DNA of 13,826 bases, taken from the NCBI GenBank assembly GCA_943914745.1, contig CALUDF010000040.1:1-13826 (forward strand). Reading direction: 5' to 3'. A program made the translations under genes and the position numbers. The stretch is from an uncultured Bacteriovorax sp. (GTDB lineage Bacteria; Bdellovibrionota; Bacteriovoracia; Bacteriovoracales; Bacteriovoracaceae). Below the pieces are notes generated by a model. It made no database searches and was not told the origin of the DNA. It was given only the letters and a program-made list of their open reading frames with translations. Position 1 is the first letter of the stretch, and each line of letters begins with the position of its first letter. Shown piece after piece: positions 1 to 7,154 of the stretch.

Positions 1-252
1 AGAATGCTTTTTGAAAACCAGATTGAGTTTTTAGGGGCAGGCACCCACGATCTTGAAATTCATGGAACTTTCAGTGTCGCCTCATTAGAGGAGAATTCAA
101 TTAAAATTTTTGGCAAATGCACTTATGCCAGCAAAAAATGGCTCAAACTTAAGCCTCTAAGCTCACTAGGTCTCAGCAATACAGCAAAGGGAAAAGTCAC
201 CATCGAGACCAAAGCGCCCCTTATGGTTTTTTTCCCTGATCATAGAGGTTGA
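1..252 (+). CDS. C-terminal end of an unidentified protein (truncated by window edge)
   Basis: The frame is open from the first base and ends at TGA 250-252, so the 5' part lies outside the window; the ATG at 4 has no visible ribosome binding site and is probably internal. The visible 83 residues alternate hydrophobic and polar residues (GTHDLEIHGTF, then KVTIETKAPL near the end), which suggests beta strands. There is a faint resemblance to the C-terminal half of YceI-like lipid-binding barrels, too weak to name it. It converges on the penicillin-acylase gene and overlaps its 3' end by 13 bases, with no terminator hairpin visible between them. Confidence 0.55.
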   Translation, partial: RMLFENQIEFLGAGTHDLEIHGTFSVASLEENSIKIFGKCTYASKKWLKLKPLSSLGLSNTAKGKVTIETKAPLMVFFPDHRG

Positions 253-2609
253 AAAGTCATCTTGAAGCGGACCTGTTCATCGGCCAAATCCAAAAGCTCT
301 TCGCGGTACTTCCCTTCTATGAAAAGCTGAACCTGATCATTGTAAAAAGGTGAGAGCAAATGGCCGGAATTTCCCATCGGTAGAATCCCCCATGCTTTTT
401 CAGGGAGAGCAAAATCAATAATTCTTCTGGTCGAAGGCCCTGCTTTGACTTCAAAGTCGCCTTTATAAGACGTCACCTTCTGGTTGTTGACTTCCTGCGT
501 GCTTCCACCAATAGGGTAAGGTCCAATATTAAAAAGATAATTAAGCGGCTTAATTCTTCCAATTGGATGCACAAATTCTATCGTGTGCAATTTCCCCCAT
601 TCCCACTTCGCTGTATCGTCTCCAAAGCGATCTTTTAAAGAGGCCACGGTGCTGATGAAAGTCTCTCTAAAAAATGACTGCCGGTCGAATTTTTTCCACC
701 AAGGAGACTCCTCTTCAAGAACAACTCGCTTAAAAAAGATCCACCCATTAGGCACTTTGGCAAAGATTTCTTTTTCATCTTCACTTAGATCTGAAAGAAG
801 TCTCTTTTGGATTTCACGGGTCCAACTATAATACAAAGAAGGAGCTGTGGAAGTAATCTCTGAGCTTAAGTCCCACTCATTGAGCAGTTTGACATAAGGG
901 GCATAGAGGTCTGATTCGCTCTTATCTTTAAAATGTAAATCCTCTAAAAGGGCCACAAGAAGAACCTTGTTTTCAAAGTTCATATTGAGAGATTGAAGCT
1001 CCATGAGTTCAAGTGGAGACCATTTGTCTTTTTCTGACAAAATTTTCTCAATCGTTTTGTGCCGGTCATCCGGCTGCCAGTCTCCGCGCATAAAGGCCGG
1101 ATACCTTGGAGGACGGGCGTTGGCAGAGACAATTACACCACTGGCCGGATTTTCCGAGTGAGGCTTCTCATCTAAAGAGAGTGTGCCTAAAATCTCATCC
1201 GTTCCACTAATGCCATCGAGGATAAAATCGGTTTTAAGTCCCGGACGTTTTTTCCAGACTTCACCAAAAATCCACCAACCGATATTTTCCCTGTCGGCAT
1301 ACAAAATATTAAGTCCTGGCGCCATCCCTGTGGCCACGGCTTTTTTGAACTCTTGCATATCCTGGGCCTTTCCCATCATATACAGAGTGGTGAAAGGGTC
1401 ATTTTTCTCGCTGTAAAAAGGCCACTGCAGCGACACCGACTTCTCTTTGCTCGTCTCACTCAAAGCATAATCAAGCACTGGACCGTGATGGGTCTTATAG
1501 ACATTCATCTTAAAGTCCGGCGCATTTTTAACCTTAATCACCTCTTGGCGCAAATCTAGCGGAAGATCTTTTCCCTTGAAGCGATAAGTGAGATTGTTTT
1601 GGTCAATTTGCTCCTGATAAAGATCCATGTCATCAGTCAAGCTCATGGTCAATCCCCACCCGCGCTCGCGATTGTGGGAAAGAATAGGAAAAGGAATGAG
1701 CGAGAGAAAATGCCCATAACTTTCGTAGTCAGGGGTCTTTATGTGAGCTTCAAACCAAATTCCTGGATGCGAATAAGAAATATGCGGGTCGTTTGATAAG
1801 ATGGGAAGACCAGAAGAGCTTCTCTTCCCAGATAAAAGCCATCCATTGGAACCCTCAAAAAGAGGAAATCCCTCTTCAAGTCCTGCTACAACTTTTAAAA
1901 CCTCTCTCGAAATAAATGAAGAGGCATCTACGACTCTCGTTACTTCCTGAGGGATTTTTTCGTTGCGCAAGTCATTGGTCAAATCGCCGCCAATTCTTTT
2001 GACGAGATCACTCAAGAGAGGCTCAGTCATGACCGCAATACCAAAGCTATAACCCATGAGGCCCATAAAACTCTGACCATCGACCATGCTAAAAGGACGA
2101 GGCTTAATTCCCAGGATCTTAAACTCAACCGGCATCGCGCCTCGGTCAATAAATTGATTGACTCCATCGTAAAAAGCACTCATTTCTTTGAGCATTTGAG
2201 GGTCTAGGGAATTGTCTTGTTTTTTCTTATCAAAGAATTTCTCTGACTCATACTTGAGACCTAAATTCCTAAAGAGCTTATCAGAAGCGAGAAGTTTTTC
2301 TCCTAAAAGCTCTGCCAATTCCCCTTGGGCGAGCCTGCGGCTGACTTCCATTTGAAACAGTCTTTCAGAAGCAATGATGTAACCCAAGGCCCTAAAAGCA
2401 TCTTCATTGGTCTTGGCTTCAATATGAGGGATGCCGAACTTATCGCGAGAGACAACAACTGGGGCCGAGAGCTCAGAGAGACCGAGCTCCCCGCTCATTT
2501 GGGGAACGCGTGAACGAAAGTATTCGTAGCCCCCGACAATAACCGACAAAATAATAAAAGCGAGTATAAAGAGCGAGATCTTTAGCGTTTTCTTTTTATG
2601 CATAATCAT
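240..2609 (-). CDS. Penicillin acylase family Ntn-hydrolase, membrane-anchored/periplasmic
   Basis: The 789-residue product has the layout of penicillin/AHL acylases. These are made as one chain and self-cleave to expose an N-terminal serine that hydrolyses an amide bond. Residues 8-27 form a hydrophobic signal or anchor segment without a clear AxA site. The alpha-chain signature follows: RDKFGIPHIEA (55-65), then ALGYIIASERLFQME with RRLAQGELAELLG. The cleavage site is GSNGW, making Ser254 the likely nucleophile, followed by the typical GLPILSNDPH. HHGPVL (374-379) and the ANARP segment (Asn497, probable oxyanion residue) are also in place, so it looks intact and active. The substrate cannot be read: beta-lactams, acyl-homoserine lactones and other acyl amides are all known in the family. 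ATG at 2609 was chosen; ATG at 2603 is equally possible, and neither has a Shine-Dalgarno site. It is divergent from the DUF1624 gene, 20 bases away. Confidence 0.93.
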   Translation of the reverse strand: MIMHKKKTLKISLFILAFIILSVIVGGYEYFRSRVPQMSGELGLSELSAPVVVSRDKFGIPHIEAKTNEDAFRALGYIIASERLFQMEVSRRLAQGELAELLGEKLLASDKLFRNLGLKYESEKFFDKKKQDNSLDPQMLKEMSAFYDGVNQFIDRGAMPVEFKILGIKPRPFSMVDGQSFMGLMGYSFGIAVMTEPLLSDLVKRIGGDLTNDLRNEKIPQEVTRVVDASSFISREVLKVVAGLEEGFPLFEGSNGWLLSGKRSSSGLPILSNDPHISYSHPGIWFEAHIKTPDYESYGHFLSLIPFPILSHNRERGWGLTMSLTDDMDLYQEQIDQNNLTYRFKGKDLPLDLRQEVIKVKNAPDFKMNVYKTHHGPVLDYALSETSKEKSVSLQWPFYSEKNDPFTTLYMMGKAQDMQEFKKAVATGMAPGLNILYADRENIGWWIFGEVWKKRPGLKTDFILDGISGTDEILGTLSLDEKPHSENPASGVIVSANARPPRYPAFMRGDWQPDDRHKTIEKILSEKDKWSPLELMELQSLNMNFENKVLLVALLEDLHFKDKSESDLYAPYVKLLNEWDLSSEITSTAPSLYYSWTREIQKRLLSDLSEDEKEIFAKVPNGWIFFKRVVLEEESPWWKKFDRQSFFRETFISTVASLKDRFGDDTAKWEWGKLHTIEFVHPIGRIKPLNYLFNIGPYPIGGSTQEVNNQKVTSYKGDFEVKAGPSTRRIIDFALPEKAWGILPMGNSGHLLSPFYNDQVQLFIEGKYREELLDLADEQVRFKMTFQPL

Positions 2610-2629
2610 GAAATAATCTAAGCATACTT

Positions 2630-3319
2630 ATGGAAGAAATTAAACATAAAAACCGTTCAGTCTTTCTCGATGTCCTTCGCGGCTTTACTGTCGTCTTAAT
2701 GATTATTTTTCACTTCTCATTTGACCTCAACCATTTTGGATTTGTGAGTTTTGATATCATCAGGCATCCCTTCTGGTATTTTTTCCCAAGGCTCATCGTC
2801 TTCTTATTTTTGTTTGCCGTTGGGGCCGCCCTCACGCTGGCCCATGCAGATCAAATCAAGTGGAAGCCCTTCTTTAAGCGCCTGCTTCTCATCAGTTTTT
2901 GGGCCGCAGTTATTAGCGCCGCCACTTATTATGCTTTTTCCGATCACTGGATTTATTTTGGCACCTTGCACGCGATCGCCGTTGTTTCTGTCATGTCATT
3001 GCCATTTTTGAAGCGACCTTGGGAATCCCTCATTGTGGGACTGTGTTTATTCATTCCTTCAATCACCATGGATATCACCATTCCCTGGTTTGAACTTCCA
3101 CACTCCTCTTGGGACTACATCTCGCCATTTCCTTGGGTTGGTGCGAGCCTGCTCGGGATATTTGCCGCGCACAAAGGAATTCACCTCATCGATTTTCCAG
3201 AGAATAAGCTTGTTAAATCTCTGAAGTATTTAGGCAAACACTCCCTTTTTATTTATCTTGTCCATCAACCCATTCTCTTTGGGATTCTTATGCTGGTCAT
3301 GAAACTTAAACGTTCCTAG
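2630..3319 (+). CDS. DUF1624 / heparan-alpha-glucosaminide N-acetyltransferase-like membrane protein
   Basis: This 229-residue protein has about six or seven hydrophobic segments. It opens with LDVLRGFTVVLMIIFHF (13-29) followed by FDLNHFG, the hallmark of the DUF1624 / YeiB-like acyltransferase superfamily. His114 lies in a FGTLHAIA segment, where the family places a conserved histidine. The protein ends with LGKHSLFIYLVHQP (201-214), the usual final-helix motif. Length is normal for the short bacterial members. By family knowledge it would pass an acyl group across the inner membrane onto a sugar or similar acceptor; the acceptor here is unknown. The ATG at 2630 puts the conserved Arg-Gly 17 residues in, as expected, but has no clear Shine-Dalgarno site. 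It may be transcribed into the downstream ccs operon, because no terminator is seen after it. Confidence 0.85.
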   Translation: MEEIKHKNRSVFLDVLRGFTVVLMIIFHFSFDLNHFGFVSFDIIRHPFWYFFPRLIVFLFLFAVGAALTLAHADQIKWKPFFKRLLLISFWAAVISAATYYAFSDHWIYFGTLHAIAVVSVMSLPFLKRPWESLIVGLCLFIPSITMDITIPWFELPHSSWDYISPFPWVGASLLGIFAAHKGIHLIDFPENKLVKSLKYLGKHSLFIYLVHQPILFGILMLVMKLKRS

Positions 3320-3335
3320 CCCATATCGTCTGTGA

Positions 3336-3341
3336 TATAAA
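3336..3341 (+). promoter_or_regulatory. Candidate extended -10 promoter of the ccs operon
   Basis: TATAAA is preceded one base upstream by TG (3333-3334), giving an extended -10 of the form TGnTATAAA. A weak -35 (TTCCTA, 3313-3318) sits 17 bases upstream, inside the end of the preceding gene. The predicted start near 3348 leaves a leader of about 23 bases, just enough for the Shine-Dalgarno site. Sequence match only. Confidence 0.4.
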
Positions 3342-3358
3342 AAGCTCATACATTCAAT

Positions 3359-3364
3359 GAGGAA
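3359..3364 (+). promoter_or_regulatory. Shine-Dalgarno GAGGAA that fixes the GTG start of resB
   Basis: GAGGAA lies 6 bases before the GTG at 3371. The nearby ATG at 3357 overlaps this site and opens only a five-codon frame in another phase, so the GTG is the real start. Confidence 0.75.
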
Positions 3365-3370
3365 CTCACA

Positions 3371-5005
3371 GTGAAAAGACTATTTAAAATAGACTGGAAC
3401 ATTGACTGGAACAAAGTTGAGCGCACTGTTGGCGGACTTAAGTTTGCCGTTATCATTATCTTGCTTTTTTCCGTCGCCATGATCATCGGAACATTTCTTG
3501 AATCTTATTACGGAACAGACTTCGCCAACCGCACCGTCTACAAAACATTCGCCTTCATGCTCATCCAGTTTGGAATGCTCATGTCGATCATCTTTGCGGC
3601 CTTCCTAAGGCTTCCTCCGAAAAAAAGACTTTATGGGTTCTACACCATTCACTTGGGCCTCATCATTATAGGTGTGGGATCAATGGTCACTTACATCGCG
3701 GGCGTCGATGGCAGCATCACCCTTGCCCCTAATGAGCCAAGCCGCCAGGTTATCTTAGCTAAAGACGTTCTCAAAATGACTTACCCAGAAGAAGGAAAAC
3801 AAGTCACGACCGAACTTCCTTATAGCGCTTTTTCAACCAACATCAACCAGGAGTATGAAGGAATCAACGTCGTTGAATACCTTCCTTTTTCTGAAGGAAA
3901 ATTCGTCTGGACGGACGCCATCAACTCTTATCCTCCAAACGCTCCGGTTCAATCATCAAAATACTTTTTTAAAAACCCATTTGCCGAACAAGACGTCCTC
4001 TTAACCCTTCACCCTGAAGCGAGTTCTGAATTCCAGTCGACGATGTCGATGGGCCCCCTGACTTTTAATTACATGCCGGAAAATCTCGCGAATTGCTTTG
4101 AAAAAGAAAATCCATCAGGGATCATCATCTGGAACTCAGAGACAGCAGAGTGCTTTACTCCTGAAGAGAGAAAACTTCCAGTCAAGGCCACAAGTGCCAA
4201 CAACCGCTTCCTGGTTCTTCCACTGGAAGGAAAACTCATCACCTTCTTTCCGGACTTCTCCCCTTTTCCAGTTGATAAAGATTTTCAGGTTGATCAAAAA
4301 TCAAACATCCGCGCCTTTTCTAAAAAGATCTTTGAAGAAAAGCCAAACTTGTTTTTATTTGGAAAAAGACTCGCGTTTTACTCTAAGGACGACAAAAAAT
4401 GGCTGGTTCACAACATTGAGCTTAAAGGCCCAAGCGTAGGTCTTCCTTGGATGGGTGCTGAGATCTCGCTCGTTGATCATCAGGAAAAACTTGTTCCCTT
4501 CAATCTTCCCGTTGCCACAATTCCCATTCAAAAAAATGGACAAGTCATCAAAGGTGACATCCGCGCTGTGAAGATGGAGATCATGGGCAAAGAGTACTGG
4601 GCAACAAACTACTCTCCACTAAGCCTCATCATCGGTGGAAAAAAAGTGATTATCGAAGTCACTAAAGAGAGTCTCATTCTTCCTTTCGAAGTGGCCTTAT
4701 CACAGTTTAAAATGGACAAAGACCCTGGAACCGACAACCCGGCAAGCTATGAGTCTTTCGTCAAACTCTTTGACGATGGGAAGATGACCAATCACCACGT
4801 CTTTATGAACAATCCAATGAAGCACCAGGGATTCACTTTTTACCAGGCCTCTTACTCACAAGATAGCGGTGGAAACTACCACTCCACTCTAGCCGTCAAC
4901 GTCGACCAGGGCCGCGAACTAAAATACCTGGGCTCACTAATGCTCGTTCTCGGTGGGATCTGGCATTACAACTTGAACAAAAGAAAAAAAGGAGCTAATG
5001 CCTAA
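3371..5005 (+). CDS. resB: Cytochrome c biogenesis protein ResB/CcsB (System II)
   Basis: This 544-residue protein is one half of the System II heme exporter and cytochrome c synthase, working with CcsA at the inner membrane. Three N-terminal membrane helices lie at about 23-41, 60-80 and 90-110. The third contains His94 in FYTIHLGLIIIGVGS, where CcsB proteins carry a transmembrane heme-binding histidine, followed by the GVDGSITL signature. A large extracytoplasmic domain (about 115-515) ends in a conserved block (NNPMKHQGFTFYQASYS, 480-496) before the last helix (about 517-532). The family's usual DPGR ahead of that helix reads DQGR here (512-515). Residues 7-14 carry a tandem IDWN duplication. 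Its TAA shares its last A with the ccsA ATG, so the two are translationally coupled. Start is GTG, supported by GAGGAA. Confidence 0.92.
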   Translation: MKRLFKIDWNIDWNKVERTVGGLKFAVIIILLFSVAMIIGTFLESYYGTDFANRTVYKTFAFMLIQFGMLMSIIFAAFLRLPPKKRLYGFYTIHLGLIIIGVGSMVTYIAGVDGSITLAPNEPSRQVILAKDVLKMTYPEEGKQVTTELPYSAFSTNINQEYEGINVVEYLPFSEGKFVWTDAINSYPPNAPVQSSKYFFKNPFAEQDVLLTLHPEASSEFQSTMSMGPLTFNYMPENLANCFEKENPSGIIIWNSETAECFTPEERKLPVKATSANNRFLVLPLEGKLITFFPDFSPFPVDKDFQVDQKSNIRAFSKKIFEEKPNLFLFGKRLAFYSKDDKKWLVHNIELKGPSVGLPWMGAEISLVDHQEKLVPFNLPVATIPIQKNGQVIKGDIRAVKMEIMGKEYWATNYSPLSLIIGGKKVIIEVTKESLILPFEVALSQFKMDKDPGTDNPASYESFVKLFDDGKMTNHHVFMNNPMKHQGFTFYQASYSQDSGGNYHSTLAVNVDQGRELKYLGSLMLVLGGIWHYNLNKRKKGANA

Positions 5006-6543
5006 TGAAAACTCTCATCCTCATTCTACTCTCAACACTGACTTTCAGTGCCCATGGACTGGAAACCTACTTTTGTAAAAAGGAGCTAGAGACCTTGCCT
5101 ATTCAACAAGGCGGACGAGTTAAACCTCTTTATGTGCACGCTTCAGAGGCCATCAAGTCACTCACAGGAAAAGCGAGTGTCGGGGATCTCTCAGCGGTTG
5201 AAGCTTACTGTCTTCTTTCATTAAACGGAATGGGACTTCCGGTTTCACTAAAACTCATGGCGCGCGTTGACCATGTGGATGCCATGAAACTTTTAGGCAT
5301 GCCTGAAAATGAGCATGAAATTGACTATGAAACTCTCCTGACAAAAGAAGAAGAAATCAGGACAGAAGCAAGAATGGGAAAAGGAAACGATTCTTATAAG
5401 AAGTCTCTGGGAAAACTCTTTGACAGCATCCACCTCTATAAAGAAATTAAGAGCGGAAACAACTGGCTTCTTGCCGATCTTTTAGGGAGCAACCTGAACT
5501 GGGCGCCGTTAACTGTATACTTAACAGAAGATAAAGTGGTCGCTCAAAAGGCCGTGACTCCAGCAGACCCGTTTCTTCCAGTGCTCATGAAATCAAAAGC
5601 AGACTACATTGGGGCCTTTGGAGACAAATACCTAATTGAATTCTGGTATGCCAAAGCAAGACTGGCAAGTGTGGCCATGCTCCTTTCCATCCTTGCTCTG
5701 GGAGCAATGGTTCTCTTTAAGAATTTTAAAATCACTCTGGGGCTTGCCGGCCTCTCAATCATCACTCAAATCGCCCTGATCACTTTCCGAGTGATCATTT
5801 CAGGAAGAGCGCCCATCACCAACATGTACGAAACCGTTCTCTTCTCTGGCTCCGGCGCCCTCCTTTTGGGTCTGATCCTCGGACACTTTAAGAATGAAAA
5901 AGTTTATGTGTACATGGGACTTGCTTACAACGTCTGTACACTCATGATGATCAACTTCGCCAACGGAATGCTGACAGCGACCATCTCGCCACTCGTTCCT
6001 GTTCTTCGCGACAACTTCTGGCTTTCAACTCACGTGACGACCATCATCCTCTCTTACGGGGCCCTTGCTTTAAGTTGGATTCTTGCCAACACCGTTTTAA
6101 TTCAGCGCCGCTTGGGAAAAATGGATAAAAAAGAGGAAAACACCAACGCCGATATCATCTATACGACTCTTAAATGGGGAACGACTATGCTTGCTGCCGG
6201 AATCATCTTAGGTGGTGTGTGGGCCGATTATTCGTGGGGAAGATTTTGGGGATGGGACCCGAAAGAGACTTGGTCATTAATTGTTCTTTGCCTTTATACG
6301 GCCATCTTACACGGTCGATACACTTCATGGATTAAAAATGACCGCTTCATGACGGTGACGGCTGCTGCTTTTTTAAGTGTCATGATGGCGTGGTTTGGGG
6401 TTAACTACATCCTCGCCTCAGGTCTGCACTCTTATGGATTCAGTGAAGGGGGAGCAGTCTTCTTAGGGACGTTCTTCTTGGTGCAAATCATTGTCCTGAT
6501 TGTGACTAATATTCCAAACAAAGAAAAAGCTGAACCTGTTTAG
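5005..6543 (+). CDS. ccsA: Cytochrome c biogenesis protein CcsA (System II), with N-terminal extension
   Basis: The 512-residue heme-handling half of System II. A signal-like segment (1-18) precedes an extracytoplasmic domain (about 19-210) containing LPIQQGGRVKPL (31-42), a motif typical of the extended CcsA found in ResB-CcsA fusions. From about 215 onward lies the multi-helix CcsA domain with the tryptophan-rich WGWDPKETWSL motif (415-425) that presents heme. Candidate heme-ligand histidines are His343 and His475, which flank this motif, and His436 in the following helix. The start overlaps the resB stop by one base; GGAG at 4991-4994 lies 10 bases upstream. The gene ends inside a terminator hairpin, with the stop TAG in the loop. 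The split pair, rather than a fusion, is intact. The partners that reduce apocytochrome thiols must be encoded elsewhere. Confidence 0.94.
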   Translation: MKTLILILLSTLTFSAHGLETYFCKKELETLPIQQGGRVKPLYVHASEAIKSLTGKASVGDLSAVEAYCLLSLNGMGLPVSLKLMARVDHVDAMKLLGMPENEHEIDYETLLTKEEEIRTEARMGKGNDSYKKSLGKLFDSIHLYKEIKSGNNWLLADLLGSNLNWAPLTVYLTEDKVVAQKAVTPADPFLPVLMKSKADYIGAFGDKYLIEFWYAKARLASVAMLLSILALGAMVLFKNFKITLGLAGLSIITQIALITFRVIISGRAPITNMYETVLFSGSGALLLGLILGHFKNEKVYVYMGLAYNVCTLMMINFANGMLTATISPLVPVLRDNFWLSTHVTTIILSYGALALSWILANTVLIQRRLGKMDKKEENTNADIIYTTLKWGTTMLAAGIILGGVWADYSWGRFWGWDPKETWSLIVLCLYTAILHGRYTSWIKNDRFMTVTAAAFLSVMMAWFGVNYILASGLHSYGFSEGGAVFLGTFFLVQIIVLIVTNIPNKEKAEPV

Positions 6544-6555
6544 GGTTCAGCTTTT
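6525..6555. terminator. Bidirectional intrinsic terminator between ccsA and a convergent gene
   Basis: AAAAGCTGAACC (6525-6536) and GGTTCAGCTTTT (6544-6555) pair perfectly over 12 bp around a 7-base loop. A-rich and T-rich ends make it work in both directions. The left arm encodes the last residues of CcsA and the loop holds its TAG stop (6541-6543). On the other strand it lies 11 bases past the stop of the 174-residue gene. Confidence 0.9.
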
Positions 6556-6565
6556 CATTGATCTT

Positions 6566-7090
6566 TTATTTTGATTGAGAGAAAGTCACCTTCTCAATGC
6601 CAATGACTCCTACAATGGGAGCTCTCTTTCCAATAAACTTCATATTATTAAAAACTCTGTTGTTGTTACTCATCACAATTTCAGAGTTCTCATTTTTTGC
6701 GACATCAATCTGATACTCTCTGCGCTCGCCTTTAACGGCATTGTAGAGCGTGTCGAGATAGAGCACGCCTCCGCGTTCTTCATCGAAGTTATGGCTGTAT
6801 AGTCTCACTGTCACGTACTTGTCTTTTTGGTGAAGAATGATCCCTTTGCCGTTTAGCTCGCTGATATCCACCTCACTTCTGTCCGTGAGTTTTCCGTTAA
6901 CATAAGCTTCTTTGTAGAGGTGCTTGATGAAGCGGCCGTCTTCATCCATTTCATAGACCATTCGCCCAGTATCTTTATCTACGTCACTCGTGACGACACA
7001 GAGAACTTTTTCCTGAGCATAGGCCGCGTTTAAGAGACCTGAGAGCACAAGGATCGACACTGCCTTTGGCAGAGCATTTAGGTATTGCAT
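6566..7090 (-). CDS. Secreted hypothetical protein, 174 residues
   Basis: I do not recognise this family. The first 25 residues are a clear signal peptide (hydrophobic core AVSILVLSGLL, cleavage after AAYA), so the mature protein of about 149 residues should be periplasmic or secreted. It begins QEKVLC, has one mature cysteine, and consists mainly of alternating strands (KYVTVRLYSHNF; KGIILHQKD), suggesting a small beta domain. It ends with a positively charged segment (FIGKRAPIVGVIGIEKVTF). The ATG is preceded by GGGGGA, 4 bases away. It lies 64 bases behind the aldo/keto reductase on the same strand, so it may be the last gene of that unit, and it stops at the terminator shared with ccsA. 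Confidence 0.75.
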   Translation of the reverse strand: MQYLNALPKAVSILVLSGLLNAAYAQEKVLCVVTSDVDKDTGRMVYEMDEDGRFIKHLYKEAYVNGKLTDRSEVDISELNGKGIILHQKDKYVTVRLYSHNFDEERGGVLYLDTLYNAVKGERREYQIDVAKNENSEIVMSNNNRVFNNMKFIGKRAPIVGVIGIEKVTFSQSK

Positions 7091-7096
7091 GATTCC

Positions 7097-7119
7097 CCCA
7101 TTTGTTTTTGAACAAAGGG
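7097..7119 (-). other. Leader hairpin covering the Shine-Dalgarno site of the 174-residue gene
   Basis: In minus-strand RNA, CCCTTTGTT pairs with AACAAA-T-GGG (9 bp with one bulged T) around a 4-base loop. The last GGG is the start of the GGGGGA ribosome binding site. It could limit translation or be a weak 3' structure for the upstream reductase mRNA; there is no U-tract for termination. Confidence 0.35.
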
Positions 7120-7154
7120 TTCATCGGCAATATTTTCCTCTCGCTAAAAGGATT

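Noticed and set aside
583..831. Open plus-strand frame opposite the penicillin acylase gene
   Set aside because: It lies wholly antisense to a strongly conserved gene, has no ribosome binding site and its translation has no protein-like pattern. The same holds for the frames at 1183-1416, 1353-1559, 1599-1796 and 2325-2513.
3320..3370. Terminator between the DUF1624 gene and resB
   Set aside because: No stem of useful length is present; the gap is better explained by a promoter and RBS.
4098..4439. 113-codon plus-strand frame inside resB
   Set aside because: It is in another phase of a confidently identified gene, with low-complexity Lys/Ser-rich translation and no RBS.
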